DNA from: an uncultured Clostridia bacterium
GTDB lineage: Bacteria; Bacillota_A; Clostridia; Christensenellales; CAG-138
Reading direction: 5' to 3'
DNA: 8,428 nucleotides
Assembly (NCBI GenBank): GCA_946539625.1
Contig: CAMNHT010000046.1
Span: 1 to 8,428 of the forward strand
Shown here: positions 1 through 5,894 of the stretch, one piece after another
Layout of the letters: every line of letters starts with the position of its first letter
Position numbering within the stretch: position 1 is the stretch's first letter
The notes under the pieces: model-generated
Databases searched by the model: none
Seen by the model: only the letters and a program-made list of their open reading frames with translations
What the model was told of the DNA's origin: nothing
Program-made: the position numbers and the translations under genes

Positions 1-101
1 AAAACATGGATCTGATGTTCTTTATCAGCATGTTCGGTGAGGTTCTGATGGTATTATTCTTCTGGCTCTATGCGAAAAACCGGAAAAGAACAAATACATG
101 A
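1..101 (+). CDS. C-terminal end of a membrane protein (partial)
   Basis: Reading from base 3, an open frame of 32 codons ends at TGA (99-101). It has no start of its own that is clearly real, so it is taken as the tail of a gene beginning left of the window. The tail is a single hydrophobic stretch rich in Met, Phe and Leu (MFFISMFGEVLMVLFFWLY), followed by a basic, polar end (AKNRKRTNT). That pattern fits a last transmembrane helix with a cytoplasmic, positively charged C-terminus. The stop overlaps the next start as ATGA (98-101), which suggests translational coupling to the SDR start that follows. The family cannot be decided from 32 residues. The end of a DUF4386-type membrane protein is one possibility, held weakly. 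Confidence 0.5.
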   Translation, partial: NMDLMFFISMFGEVLMVLFFWLYAKNRKRTNT

Positions 102-190
102 AAACGGTTGTGATTACGGGATCATGCGCCGAGCTTTGCGCTAAGCGCGTCAAGCTGTTCTGCGGTGAGCCCGATCGAAAGAAGATATGA
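98..190 (+). pseudogene. Truncated start of a short-chain dehydrogenase (SDR) gene
   Basis: An ATG overlapping the previous stop (ATGA) opens a frame reading MKTVVITGS. This is the typical first beta strand and start of the TGxxxGIG cofactor loop of SDR-family oxidoreductases. After codon 9 (base 124) the frame continues with CAELCAKRVKLF, which bears no resemblance to an SDR, and stops at 188-190. From base 122 onward the DNA is the 3' end of the minus-strand phosphatase gene. What remains is therefore a gene start of about 27 bases joined to unrelated sequence. A complete SDR would be about 250 residues. The cause could be a genomic rearrangement or deletion, or a contig join error. The nine-residue match is short, but the ATGA coupling to an upstream gene makes chance less likely. 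Confidence 0.55.
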
Positions 191-1258
191 TCCGGCTTTC
201 TCTAGCAGGTTCGCCGTTTCAAGATCCTCGACGCCGAACAGGGCGCAAAGCGTCTTTTCCAGGTTGTTTTTCAATATGATGTCGTAGGTTGCGTCCCCCT
301 GTTCGACGTGATAGAAGTTGCGGTATGTCGACATGTAATCCGCCTTGACCTCCGTAACGGAAGCGCCGGCAAAGCATTCGAGGATCGCGCACAGCATCCC
401 CGTGCGGTCCTTGCCCTCCTTGCAATGGATGAGGTACGGACCGTCGTTTTCGATCAGAAACAGCACGCAGGCCTTGACCTTTTCACCGAATTCGGCGCTC
501 AGAAAATCATAGCCCATCTCGACATTCAGGACGCTGCATCGACTGTAGTAGCTGTCCGCATAGGCGTCAAACGCCGTCATAGCCGCTTCGGAATCGCTGA
601 GATTGATCACGGAACGGATCCCGGCGTTTTCCATTGCCTGCATGACGGGTTCGCATCTTTCGAGATCGGGGTCAATCGGCGAGCTGCTGCGATACAGAAT
701 GTTCTCCCGCATGCCGGTGACCTTGACGGCTCTGAAATTTGCGAAGTCCTCAAGGGAGAGATCGGCATAATCCGCGCGCACGTTTGTCCGTGTGAGATTG
801 CGGGCGTCGTATTCCGCCCGATAGCCCTGCTTTTCTTTCAGGGCAATCCCGACCTCGGTGACAAAGAGGTTCCATCGGTAGCCGGGATCTTCGTCGATCG
901 TCAGCTTTTCGCCGATCCCGGCTTCGCTTGCAAAAGAGCCCATATTGATCGCAAGCGCGATCTCGTTGTCCTCCGTGTCGAACCGGAGAATCATGCACCC
1001 GACGTCAACGTCGGTATAGGACGTGCCCACGGGAAGCTCGAATACCTGATCCGAAACCTGAACGGTAATGATATCGCCGACCTCGATGCCGTTCGCTTTC
1101 ATCTCGTCAAACGTCGTATCCAGCATCACGTTTCCGGATTTCTTGATCTTGGTAAATCCGACGGTAAAGGGCGCTGCCGCTTTTTGACAGCCGGCAAACA
1201 ACAGAACGACCGACATGGCGGCAAGAAGGGTGCAAATTGTTTTTTGAATCGCTTTCAT
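122..1258 (-). CDS. Secreted lipoprotein tyrosine phosphatase with SAM-hydrolase-type N-terminal domain
   Basis: A 378-residue protein. The start is the ATG at 1258, chosen because GGAGG lies 8 nt upstream and because it opens directly onto a lipoprotein signal peptide: Lys-rich start, hydrophobic core at residues 10-20, lipobox LFAGC with Cys24. Residues about 35-125 (GDIITVQVSDQVFELPVGTS, then EIALAINMGSFASEAGIG) resemble the small C-terminal beta-barrel domain of SAM hydroxide adenosyltransferases (SAM_HAT_C). Residues about 165-340 form a Tyr-phosphatase of the Y_phosphatase3 type. They show LYRSSSP (188-194) and the P-loop HCKEGKDRTG (278-287), with nucleophile Cys279 and Arg285 in CX5R spacing. 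It should dephosphorylate phospho-Tyr, phospho-Ser or a lipid phosphate outside the membrane; the substrate is unknown. It lies 105 nt downstream of the sensor kinase on the same strand. The catalytic residues are intact, so the protein is probably active. Confidence 0.88.
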   Translation of the reverse strand: MKAIQKTICTLLAAMSVVLLFAGCQKAAAPFTVGFTKIKKSGNVMLDTTFDEMKANGIEVGDIITVQVSDQVFELPVGTSYTDVDVGCMILRFDTEDNEIALAINMGSFASEAGIGEKLTIDEDPGYRWNLFVTEVGIALKEKQGYRAEYDARNLTRTNVRADYADLSLEDFANFRAVKVTGMRENILYRSSSPIDPDLERCEPVMQAMENAGIRSVINLSDSEAAMTAFDAYADSYYSRCSVLNVEMGYDFLSAEFGEKVKACVLFLIENDGPYLIHCKEGKDRTGMLCAILECFAGASVTEVKADYMSTYRNFYHVEQGDATYDIILKNNLEKTLCALFGVEDLETANLLEKAGSYLLSIGLTAEQLDALSAKLGA

Positions 1259-1266
1259 ATCGGAAA

Positions 1267-1271
1267 CCTCC
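1267..1271 (-). promoter_or_regulatory. Ribosome binding site that fixes the phosphatase start
   Basis: CCTCC on the plus strand reads GGAGG on the minus strand, 8 nt before the ATG at 1258. It decides for the lipoprotein start rather than the in-frame ATG 24 codons further upstream (1330), which would place a polar segment before the signal peptide. Confidence 0.8.
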
Positions 1272-1289
1272 GGATCGTTTGTATTATGG

Positions 1290-1305
1290 AAAGCTGCATA
1301 GCTTT
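1290..1305 (-). other. Short hairpin between the kinase and phosphatase genes
   Basis: AAAGCT and AGCTTT form a perfect 6-bp stem around a 4-nt loop, midway in the 105-nt gap between the kinase stop and the phosphatase start. No T-run follows on the minus strand, so a classical terminator is unlikely. It may be a 5' untranslated region element or processing site of a kinase-phosphatase transcript, or simply chance. No clear promoter was recognised in this gap. Confidence 0.3.
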
Positions 1306-1363
1306 TGCTCGCGGTTGATATGCCATTCAATCACGGGATGTCCAACAAGAGTATGATGGGGTT

Positions 1364-2611
1364 TTATTTGATCGGAATGAGGATGGTGACGGTCGTGCCG
1401 ATGTCCCGGATGCTCTCGATCGTAAGCGTGCCGCCGCACATCTTTTCGATGCGCTCTTTGACGTTTCGCACGCCGATATGCGTGCCGTCAGCGGTTTTCA
1501 GAAGCTCTGTGTCGAAACCTTTGCCGTTGTCGGAGATCACAATTTCGTGGAAACGATCCGTCGTTCGGGACGAGACGGTGACGATGCCTTCCGTTCGGAT
1601 GCGCACACCGTGACGGATCGCGTTTTCGACAAGCGGCTGCAGCGTCAGCACGGGCACGGAAAAGGCGTCGTCCGTCACGTCATAGTCGACGCGCACATTC
1701 GGGAAGCGGATCATCTCGATCTCGGAATACACGCGCGTATGCTCGAGCTCCTTTGTGAACGGGATCAGATCGGGGCAGTCAAGCAAATTGATGTTGCTTC
1801 GAAGGTACGTCCCGAACTTTTCCGTCACGTCGAACGCCTTCTCCGGGTCGATGCGGCACAGCGCCTGAATCGAAGAGAGCGTATTGTACAAAAAGTGCGG
1901 CTGGATCTGGCTCATCATGATGCGGATGCGGTTCTCCGCCTTGAGCGCCTTTTCGTGGTCGTGCACATATTTCAGATGCAGCCAGATATAGTAGAACAGC
2001 GTGCTCGAGACCATCGCGATCGAAAGAAAGGTGATGCCGCTTTGCGTGTGCGCGATGAATGTATCCATCAAAGCGCCGGCGAACACCAACGCAATGTTGA
2101 TGATCGGAATGATGAGCTGAAAACGATCCCGTTTTGCCTGCGCGGCGAAGGTCAGATACAAAATATAGAGCAGGATGATCGCGCTGACAATGTGACAGCT
2201 GTATCCCAGCGGTCCCCGCTGGTAGCGATTGTTCTCGACCCAGAAGCAGATATGAGAGAACAGCGCGGTCGCGTTCAAAAGTGCATTGACGCCGACCAGA
2301 ACCCAAAACGGCGTATGCTTTCTGTTCGGCGCGACGATGTAACAGATCAACAGAAGCGCCAGCGGACGAGCAGCATACCCGTAGATGGCGAGGAGCGTCC
2401 TTGCGGGCGGCACATCTCCGTGAACAACGAACCAGTCGCTGACAATGTTTTCCGCAATCAGCGAAGCAATCAGCGCGGCGTTGAGTAAAAGCAGCCTGCG
2501 CAGCTTCTTTTCGACATATGGGTCGAGCAAAACGATCAGAACCAATCCCAACAGCTGTATAATAAGCGGGATCAGGACGATCAGATTGATTTCGGAGGCA
2601 AAGTCCTTCAT
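1364..2611 (-). CDS. Sensor histidine kinase, LytS/YehU-like, with N-terminal 7TM region
   Basis: A 415-residue membrane sensor kinase. Residues about 8-212 contain roughly seven hydrophobic segments that form the sensor. A short linker with coiled-coil character (215-233) leads into a His_kinase domain of the LytS/YehU class with SQIQPHFLYNTL, phospho-acceptor His239. The ATPase part shows the N box LQPLVENAIRHG (Asn330), the G1 box DNGKGFD (361-367) and the G2 region GVRNVKERI (380-388). All catalytic motifs are intact. The start at 2611 is supported by AAAGGAG 7 nt upstream and a promoter just before it. Such kinases are normally encoded next to a LytTR-type response regulator. None is found here on either side, so the kinase is an orphan in this window. 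The signal sensed is unknown. The downstream same-strand lipoprotein phosphatase may be co-transcribed. Confidence 0.93.
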   Translation of the reverse strand: MKDFASEINLIVLIPLIIQLLGLVLIVLLDPYVEKKLRRLLLLNAALIASLIAENIVSDWFVVHGDVPPARTLLAIYGYAARPLALLLICYIVAPNRKHTPFWVLVGVNALLNATALFSHICFWVENNRYQRGPLGYSCHIVSAIILLYILYLTFAAQAKRDRFQLIIPIINIALVFAGALMDTFIAHTQSGITFLSIAMVSSTLFYYIWLHLKYVHDHEKALKAENRIRIMMSQIQPHFLYNTLSSIQALCRIDPEKAFDVTEKFGTYLRSNINLLDCPDLIPFTKELEHTRVYSEIEMIRFPNVRVDYDVTDDAFSVPVLTLQPLVENAIRHGVRIRTEGIVTVSSRTTDRFHEIVISDNGKGFDTELLKTADGTHIGVRNVKERIEKMCGGTLTIESIRDIGTTVTILIPIK

Positions 2612-2633
2612 GCGCGTTCTCCTTTATACGCAC

Positions 2634-2661
2634 AGTATAGCATAGGTACGTACATTTTCAA
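2634..2661 (-). promoter_or_regulatory. Sigma-A-type extended -10 promoter of the sensor kinase gene
   Basis: On the minus strand TTGAAA (2661-2656) is followed by a 16-nt spacer and TATACT (2639-2634), preceded by TGC, which makes an extended -10. Predicted transcription would begin near 2627, giving a very short leader that holds only the ribosome binding site AAAGGAG (2625-2619). The 13 bases around the -10 (plus strand 2631-2643) are identical to those of the MATE promoter at 5071-5083. Confidence 0.72.
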
Positions 2662-2711
2662 AGAAAAACCGGCGTATGGCTGTATACGGGCGATCTCAGT
2701 CCCGTGTACTG

Positions 2712-2878
2712 CAGCTTCGTTCTCCGGGGGAAGCTGTCGATGGTACGCGCGACATATCGCCGTAAAGAAGCGGCAGCGGAGCGAAACCGTCAGGCGACTG
2801 ATGAGGTGTCGCCGTGTTTAAGAACAGCGGATCCGTCTCATCCGTCGGCGTTCACCGCTTTCTCCTTAGGGAGAAGAC
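2712..2878. repeat. Imperfect inverted-repeat intergenic element
   Basis: The non-coding stretch between the hemolysin III gene (ends 2932) and the kinase promoter holds a roughly symmetrical element. The outer arms pair TTCTCC (2720-2725) with GGAGAA (2870-2875). The inner arms pair GATGAG (2800-2805) with CTCATC (2837-2842), and the centre pairs imperfectly around TTAAG. Each outer end also folds locally: CAGCTTC/GAAGCTG (2712-2718, 2730-2736) and TTCTCC/GGAGAA around TTAG (2860-2875). The pattern of a small CTTC-CTCC hairpin, a variable stretch, then GATGAG is reminiscent of palindromic intergenic repeats that are abundant in Clostridia genomes; that likeness is recalled, not searched. No transposase is encoded, so it would be MITE-like or a transcript-end structure for the converging-out minus-strand operon. 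Confidence 0.45.
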
Positions 2879-2931
2879 TGATTGACGCGCACCTTGACTG
2901 TATGAACGGTTCCTTGTATTGCGGGTCCGGT

Positions 2932-3606
2932 TCAGCGCAGAACGTAGAACAGGATCGACGTCGCTTGCAGAATGCTGCCGAGCAGCACGAACAGATGGAA
3001 GATCGAGTGGAACCAATGCTTTTTGCTTCCGATGCCGTACAGGATCGCGCCGATGGTGTAGGCGACGCCGCCCGCCAGCAGCCAGTAGAACCCGGTCTCA
3101 GTCATCGCTTCGACCGTCTGCGGCACGGCAACGATGATAAGCCACCCCATTGCGATATAGCAGATCATCGAAAACACGCGGTATTTTCGAAGGTCGATCG
3201 CCGTCAGCGTCGTGGTGAGCGCCAATAGCCCCCATTCGAGCCCGAAGCAGACCCATGCAAGCACCGGATGCAGCGGACGGATGCCCGCAAGCAGGATCGG
3301 CGTATACGTGCCGGCGATCAGCGCGTAGATCGTGCAGTGATCGAGCACCTGCAGCACCCTCTTGCCGCGTCCGGGGCGAAGTCCGTGATAGACGCTGCTC
3401 ATCGTATAGAGCCAGATCATCGCCGCGCCGTAGACGGATACGCTCACGATGCCCCATGCGTCGCGCTTCCATGCGGAAAACAGAATGCCAAACACGAGCA
3501 CCGCGATCCCGATCGCGCCGCCCACGATGTGAGAGACCATATTCATGATCTCCTCGCCCTGCGTATAATCCGGAAGCTTTCGTTCATTGATCGGCGTTCG
3601 CTTCAT
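2932..3606 (-). CDS. Hemolysin III / TrhA family membrane protein (PAQR superfamily)
   Basis: A 224-residue protein with seven predicted transmembrane segments between residues about 25 and 222. Its N-terminus, LPDYTQGEEIMNMVSHIVGG (11-30), is typical of bacterial HlyIII proteins. Superfamily metal-site positions are present: SSVYHG with His74, LDHCTIYALIAGTYTP with Asp89, and HxxxH in the last helix (His200 and His204, in HWFHSIFH). Bacterial members are named from a reported haemolytic activity. They are now considered relatives of adiponectin/progestin receptors that act in membrane lipid or energy homeostasis; the exact role here is unknown. The start at 3606 is preferred over the ATG two codons upstream because AGGTGG lies 6 nt before it and directly abuts the other ATG. 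It overlaps the 3' end of the MATE gene by 23 nt, so the two are very probably co-transcribed and translationally coupled. Confidence 0.92.
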   Translation of the reverse strand: MKRTPINERKLPDYTQGEEIMNMVSHIVGGAIGIAVLVFGILFSAWKRDAWGIVSVSVYGAAMIWLYTMSSVYHGLRPGRGKRVLQVLDHCTIYALIAGTYTPILLAGIRPLHPVLAWVCFGLEWGLLALTTTLTAIDLRKYRVFSMICYIAMGWLIIVAVPQTVEAMTETGFYWLLAGGVAYTIGAILYGIGSKKHWFHSIFHLFVLLGSILQATSILFYVLR

Positions 3607-5029
3607 TTGCATCCACCTGTCTTTCCGGTTCCCCGTTCCGCACGATATTGATGACCCATCGCTCGCTCTTTACCAGGATAAAGCCGATCACGCACTTAAT
3701 GAGCTCCAGCGAGCAGCAGATGATATACAGCGGCAGGATCGGAAGCGCCGTGAACCGGCTCAGAACGAACGCGACGGGAATGCACAGCGCCCATACAAAG
3801 CAGCTGTCGAACAGCATGGTGATTTTCGTCTGCCCGCCGGAGCGCAGGGTAAAATAGCAGGCGTGCGTAAACGCGTTGAACGGCATCATGCATGCGGACA
3901 CCCAAAGGAAGCGCGTCGCAAGCAGCTTCACTTCGTCGCCGGTGTTGTAGAGCCGCGGAATATACGGCGCGGCGACGGCGAGCGCGACGCCGAAGAACAG
4001 ACAGGTGCAGACCGAAAGCGCAATGATCTTTCTGTCCGTATCCTTTGCTTCCGTGAGCTTGTCGGCGCCGAGCAGGTTGCCGACAATGATGCCGATCGAG
4101 GAGCCGATGGACATGAAGACGATGTTAAAGAGGTTCGAAACCGTGCTCGAAATGTTCAGCGCCGCGACGGCAAAAATACCGCGCGTGGAATAACACTGCA
4201 TCATGGTCGTCATGCCGAGCGACCAGAGCGCCTCGTTCAGCAAAAGCGGCGTGCCCTTCAGAACGATCTGCTTTGCAAGGCTGCCCGGCACACGGAACGA
4301 GCGATAGACGCCCTTGAAGAACGGGAACAGCGCCGTGTGGGTATGCGCGTAGATGACGATGATCAGAAGCTCGACAAAGCGGGAGATCACCGTTGCGATT
4401 GCCGCGCCGAGAACGCCCAAAGCGGGAAAGCCGAGCTTTCCGAAGATCAGCAGATAATTGAACACAAGATTGACGAGCACGGCGGACCCGCTGCCGACCA
4501 TCGGCACAAAGGTCTCGCCCGTTTCACGCAGTGAAAACGCGTAGCACATCGAGACCGCGGCGGGAACAAGCCCGATCAGCATAATGAGAACGTACCTGCT
4601 GCCGTATTCGAGCGTAGCGGCAAGATCGCCCTCCGCGCCGCTTTCATGCAGAAACAGCGTGAGCAGCGGACGGTGGAAAAAACCGAGCACGATGAGCGCG
4701 ACGGCGCAGATGATCGCGCAGATCAGAAGCTTAAAGCGCAGCACATGCCGGACGCCGTCCATGTCCTTCTTGCCGGCGAACTGCGCGCCGAAGATGCTGG
4801 CGCCGGAGAGCCCGCCGAAGACCGTCAGGTTGAACACGAAGATCAGCTGGTTCGCGATCGCGACGCCGCTCATCTGCTCGGTCCCGATCCGGCCGACCAT
4901 CAGGTTGTCCAGGACGTTCACGAACTGGCTGACGCCGTTCTGGATCACGACGGGAATGACGATTGCCAATACCGCCTTATAAAACGCTTTATTCCCGATG
5001 TATTTTGAAAGAAAAGAATGATTTTCCAT
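3584..5029 (-). CDS. MATE family multidrug/metabolite efflux transporter
   Basis: A 481-residue inner-membrane exporter with about twelve hydrophobic segments in two similar halves, the usual length for MATE proteins of the DinF/NorM superfamily. The first helix region shows IPVVIQNGVSQFVNVLDNLM followed by VGRIGTEQMSGVAIANQ, the classic MATE N-terminal signature. The pattern recurs in the second half around GTPLLLNEALWSLGMTTMMQ. MATE pumps use a sodium or proton gradient to export cationic drugs or metabolites; the substrate here is unknown. The start at 5029 (MENHSFLSK) has AAAGGA 11 nt upstream and lies downstream of an extended -10 promoter. The in-frame extension to 5167 would cross that promoter and lacks membrane or conserved character. 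The cytoplasmic tail (residues about 460-481) is polar and overlaps the next gene's start. Confidence 0.94.
   Translation of the reverse strand: MENHSFLSKYIGNKAFYKAVLAIVIPVVIQNGVSQFVNVLDNLMVGRIGTEQMSGVAIANQLIFVFNLTVFGGLSGASIFGAQFAGKKDMDGVRHVLRFKLLICAIICAVALIVLGFFHRPLLTLFLHESGAEGDLAATLEYGSRYVLIMLIGLVPAAVSMCYAFSLRETGETFVPMVGSGSAVLVNLVFNYLLIFGKLGFPALGVLGAAIATVISRFVELLIIVIYAHTHTALFPFFKGVYRSFRVPGSLAKQIVLKGTPLLLNEALWSLGMTTMMQCYSTRGIFAVAALNISSTVSNLFNIVFMSIGSSIGIIVGNLLGADKLTEAKDTDRKIIALSVCTCLFFGVALAVAAPYIPRLYNTGDEVKLLATRFLWVSACMMPFNAFTHACYFTLRSGGQTKITMLFDSCFVWALCIPVAFVLSRFTALPILPLYIICCSLELIKCVIGFILVKSERWVINIVRNGEPERQVDANEANADQ
3613..3618 (-). promoter_or_regulatory. Ribosome binding site of the hemolysin III gene, inside the MATE coding region
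   Basis: AGGTGG on the minus strand, 6 nt before the ATG at 3606. It lies within the last codons of the MATE gene, which supports coupling and selects the second of two closely spaced ATGs. Confidence 0.65.
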
Positions 5030-5046
5030 GGTCTGCCGTTTCCTTT

Positions 5047-5063
5047 CGGGCGTTCTTCGCCCG
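5047..5063 (-). promoter_or_regulatory. 5' leader hairpin abutting the MATE ribosome binding site
   Basis: CGGGCG and CGCCCG form a perfect GC-only 6-bp stem around a 5-nt loop. On the minus strand it follows the predicted transcript start (about 5067) by only a few bases. It ends immediately against AAAGGA (5046-5041), the ribosome binding site of the MATE gene. It may protect the 5' end of the message or tune ribosome access. No T-run follows, so it is not an intrinsic terminator. Confidence 0.5.
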
Positions 5064-5073
5064 CCTGTCTCAC

Positions 5074-5102
5074 AGTATAGCATGCCGCACCGAAAAAGGG
5101 AA
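5074..5102 (-). promoter_or_regulatory. Extended -10 promoter of the MATE / hemolysin III operon
   Basis: On the minus strand TGC-TATACT (-10 at 5079-5074) shares 13 identical bases with the kinase promoter. The -35 region is poor (TTCCCT or TCCCTT at 16-17 nt), so recognition probably depends on the TGn extension. It lies back to back with the plus-strand promoter at 5123-5151. Confidence 0.58.
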
Positions 5103-5122
5103 GCCGAAACACGCGATCTCCC

Positions 5123-5151
5123 TTGCGGGACCGGGTAAAAGACGGTATAAT
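5123..5151 (+). promoter_or_regulatory. Sigma-A-type promoter of the plus-strand gene cluster
   Basis: TTGCGG, 17-nt spacer, perfect TATAAT (5146-5151). Transcription would begin near 5158, leaving a leader of about 22 nt with GGAGG (5170-5174) before the ATG at 5181. The bases before the -10 (AAAAGACGG) resemble those at the 8258 promoter (AAAAAGCGG). No operator was recognised between it and the divergent MATE promoter. Confidence 0.75.
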
Positions 5152-5169
5152 GCATTTCAGAAACCATGC

Positions 5170-5174
5170 GGAGG
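5170..5174 (+). promoter_or_regulatory. Ribosome binding site that fixes the AlkD-like start
   Basis: GGAGG with a 6-nt spacer to ATG 5181. It selects this start over the in-frame ATG at 5166, which precedes the ribosome binding site and would have none of its own. Confidence 0.8.
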
Positions 5175-5180
5175 TGCGGT

Positions 5181-5852
5181 ATGACGCTGTACGATAGACT
5201 GACGGCAGTCAGAGACGGGGAATACCGGGCGTTTCAGGTGAAGCTGGTCCCCAACGTCCCGTCCGAAACGATCATAGGCGTGCGTACGCCCGATATGCGC
5301 AGGATCGCAAAGGAACTCAAAGGAACAGAGGAGGCGGACGCGTTTCTTTCCACCCTGCCGCATCCGTATTATGAGGAAAACCTGATCCATTTCTTCCTGC
5401 TTGCGGAGATCAAAGACTTCGATGCGTGCGTAAACGCGGTGGACACGTTTCTGCCGTATGTCGACTGCTGGCCGGTCTCGGATCAGGCGACGCCGAAAGC
5501 GTTCCGCAAAAATCACGAAAAGCTTCTGCCGCATATCAAAAAATGGATCGCGTCGGAGCATGTCTATACGGCGCGGTTCGGTTTGCGCATGCTGATGAAC
5601 GAGTTTCTTGACGATGATTTCCGCCCGGAATATCTTGCGCTTGCGTCTTCCAAAACCGGCGAGGATTATTATCTCAAAATGATGGTCGCATGGTATTTCG
5701 CAACGGCATTGGCAAAGCGATACGACGAGACAATTCCGTATATCGAAAACCGCGCGCTCGACCCGTGGGTGCACAAAAAAGCCATCCAGAAAGCGCTCGA
5801 AAGCTTCCGCGTCACCGACGCGCACAAGGACTATCTGAAATCGCTGCGGTAA
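5181..5852 (+). CDS. DNA alkylation repair protein, AlkD-like HEAT-repeat glycosylase family
   Basis: A 223-residue, mostly helical protein of the DNA alkylation repair (AlkD/AlkC-like, PF08713) family. Recognisable stretches are IIGVRTPDMRRIAKEL (31-46), HPYYEENLIHFFLL (61-74), DCWPVSDQ (95-102), YTARFGLRMLMNEFL (129-143) and YYLKMMVAWYFA (163-174). In Bacillus AlkD, Trp109 and Asp113 contact the damaged nucleotide. Here Trp97 and Asp101 keep the same four-residue spacing, and Arg132 or Arg136 may stand for AlkD Arg148. The protein would excise positively charged alkylated bases such as 3-methyladenine or 7-methylguanine in the cytoplasm. Firmicutes members of this short subfamily are rarely tested, so activity is inferred. 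It is first in the plus-strand cluster, directly after a strong promoter and divergent from the MATE operon. Confidence 0.9.
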   Translation: MTLYDRLTAVRDGEYRAFQVKLVPNVPSETIIGVRTPDMRRIAKELKGTEEADAFLSTLPHPYYEENLIHFFLLAEIKDFDACVNAVDTFLPYVDCWPVSDQATPKAFRKNHEKLLPHIKKWIASEHVYTARFGLRMLMNEFLDDDFRPEYLALASSKTGEDYYLKMMVAWYFATALAKRYDETIPYIENRALDPWVHKKAIQKALESFRVTDAHKDYLKSLR

Positions 5853-5860
5853 GGACCTGA

Positions 5861-5879
5861 ATCGAAAACAGCTTTCGAT
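5861..5879 (+). other. Hairpin between the AlkD-like gene and the reductase remnant
   Basis: ATCGAAA and TTTCGAT form a perfect 7-bp stem around loop ACAGC, 8 nt after the AlkD-like stop and 1-2 nt before the next ribosome binding site (AAAGGAG, 5881-5887). It is AT-rich and lacks a T-run, so it is a weak terminator at best. It may be an mRNA processing or stability element inside the operon. Confidence 0.4.
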
Positions 5880-5894
5880 GAAAGGAGACGGACC

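Noticed and set aside
308..1318. A 336-codon plus-strand open frame opposite the lipoprotein phosphatase
   Set aside because: The minus strand encodes a clear signal peptide and CX5R phosphatase; the plus-strand product has no domain and no ribosome binding site.
1478..2488. A 336-codon plus-strand open frame opposite the sensor kinase
   Set aside because: Highly charged, Arg/Asp/His-rich shadow of the kinase gene with no recognisable domain.
2704..3228. A 174-codon plus-strand open frame covering the intergenic element and part of the hemolysin III gene
   Set aside because: Half of it is the antisense of a conserved membrane protein and the rest is the inverted-repeat element; no ribosome binding site or domain.
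5030..5167. N-terminal extension of the MATE protein by 46 codons
   Set aside because: It would include the promoter and leader hairpin, and the extra residues are not conserved in MATE proteins, which begin close to the MENHSFLSK start.
5861..5879. Intrinsic terminator after the AlkD-like gene
   Set aside because: The stem is perfect but AT-rich and is followed by GAAAGGAG rather than a T-run, and the next reading frame begins at once.
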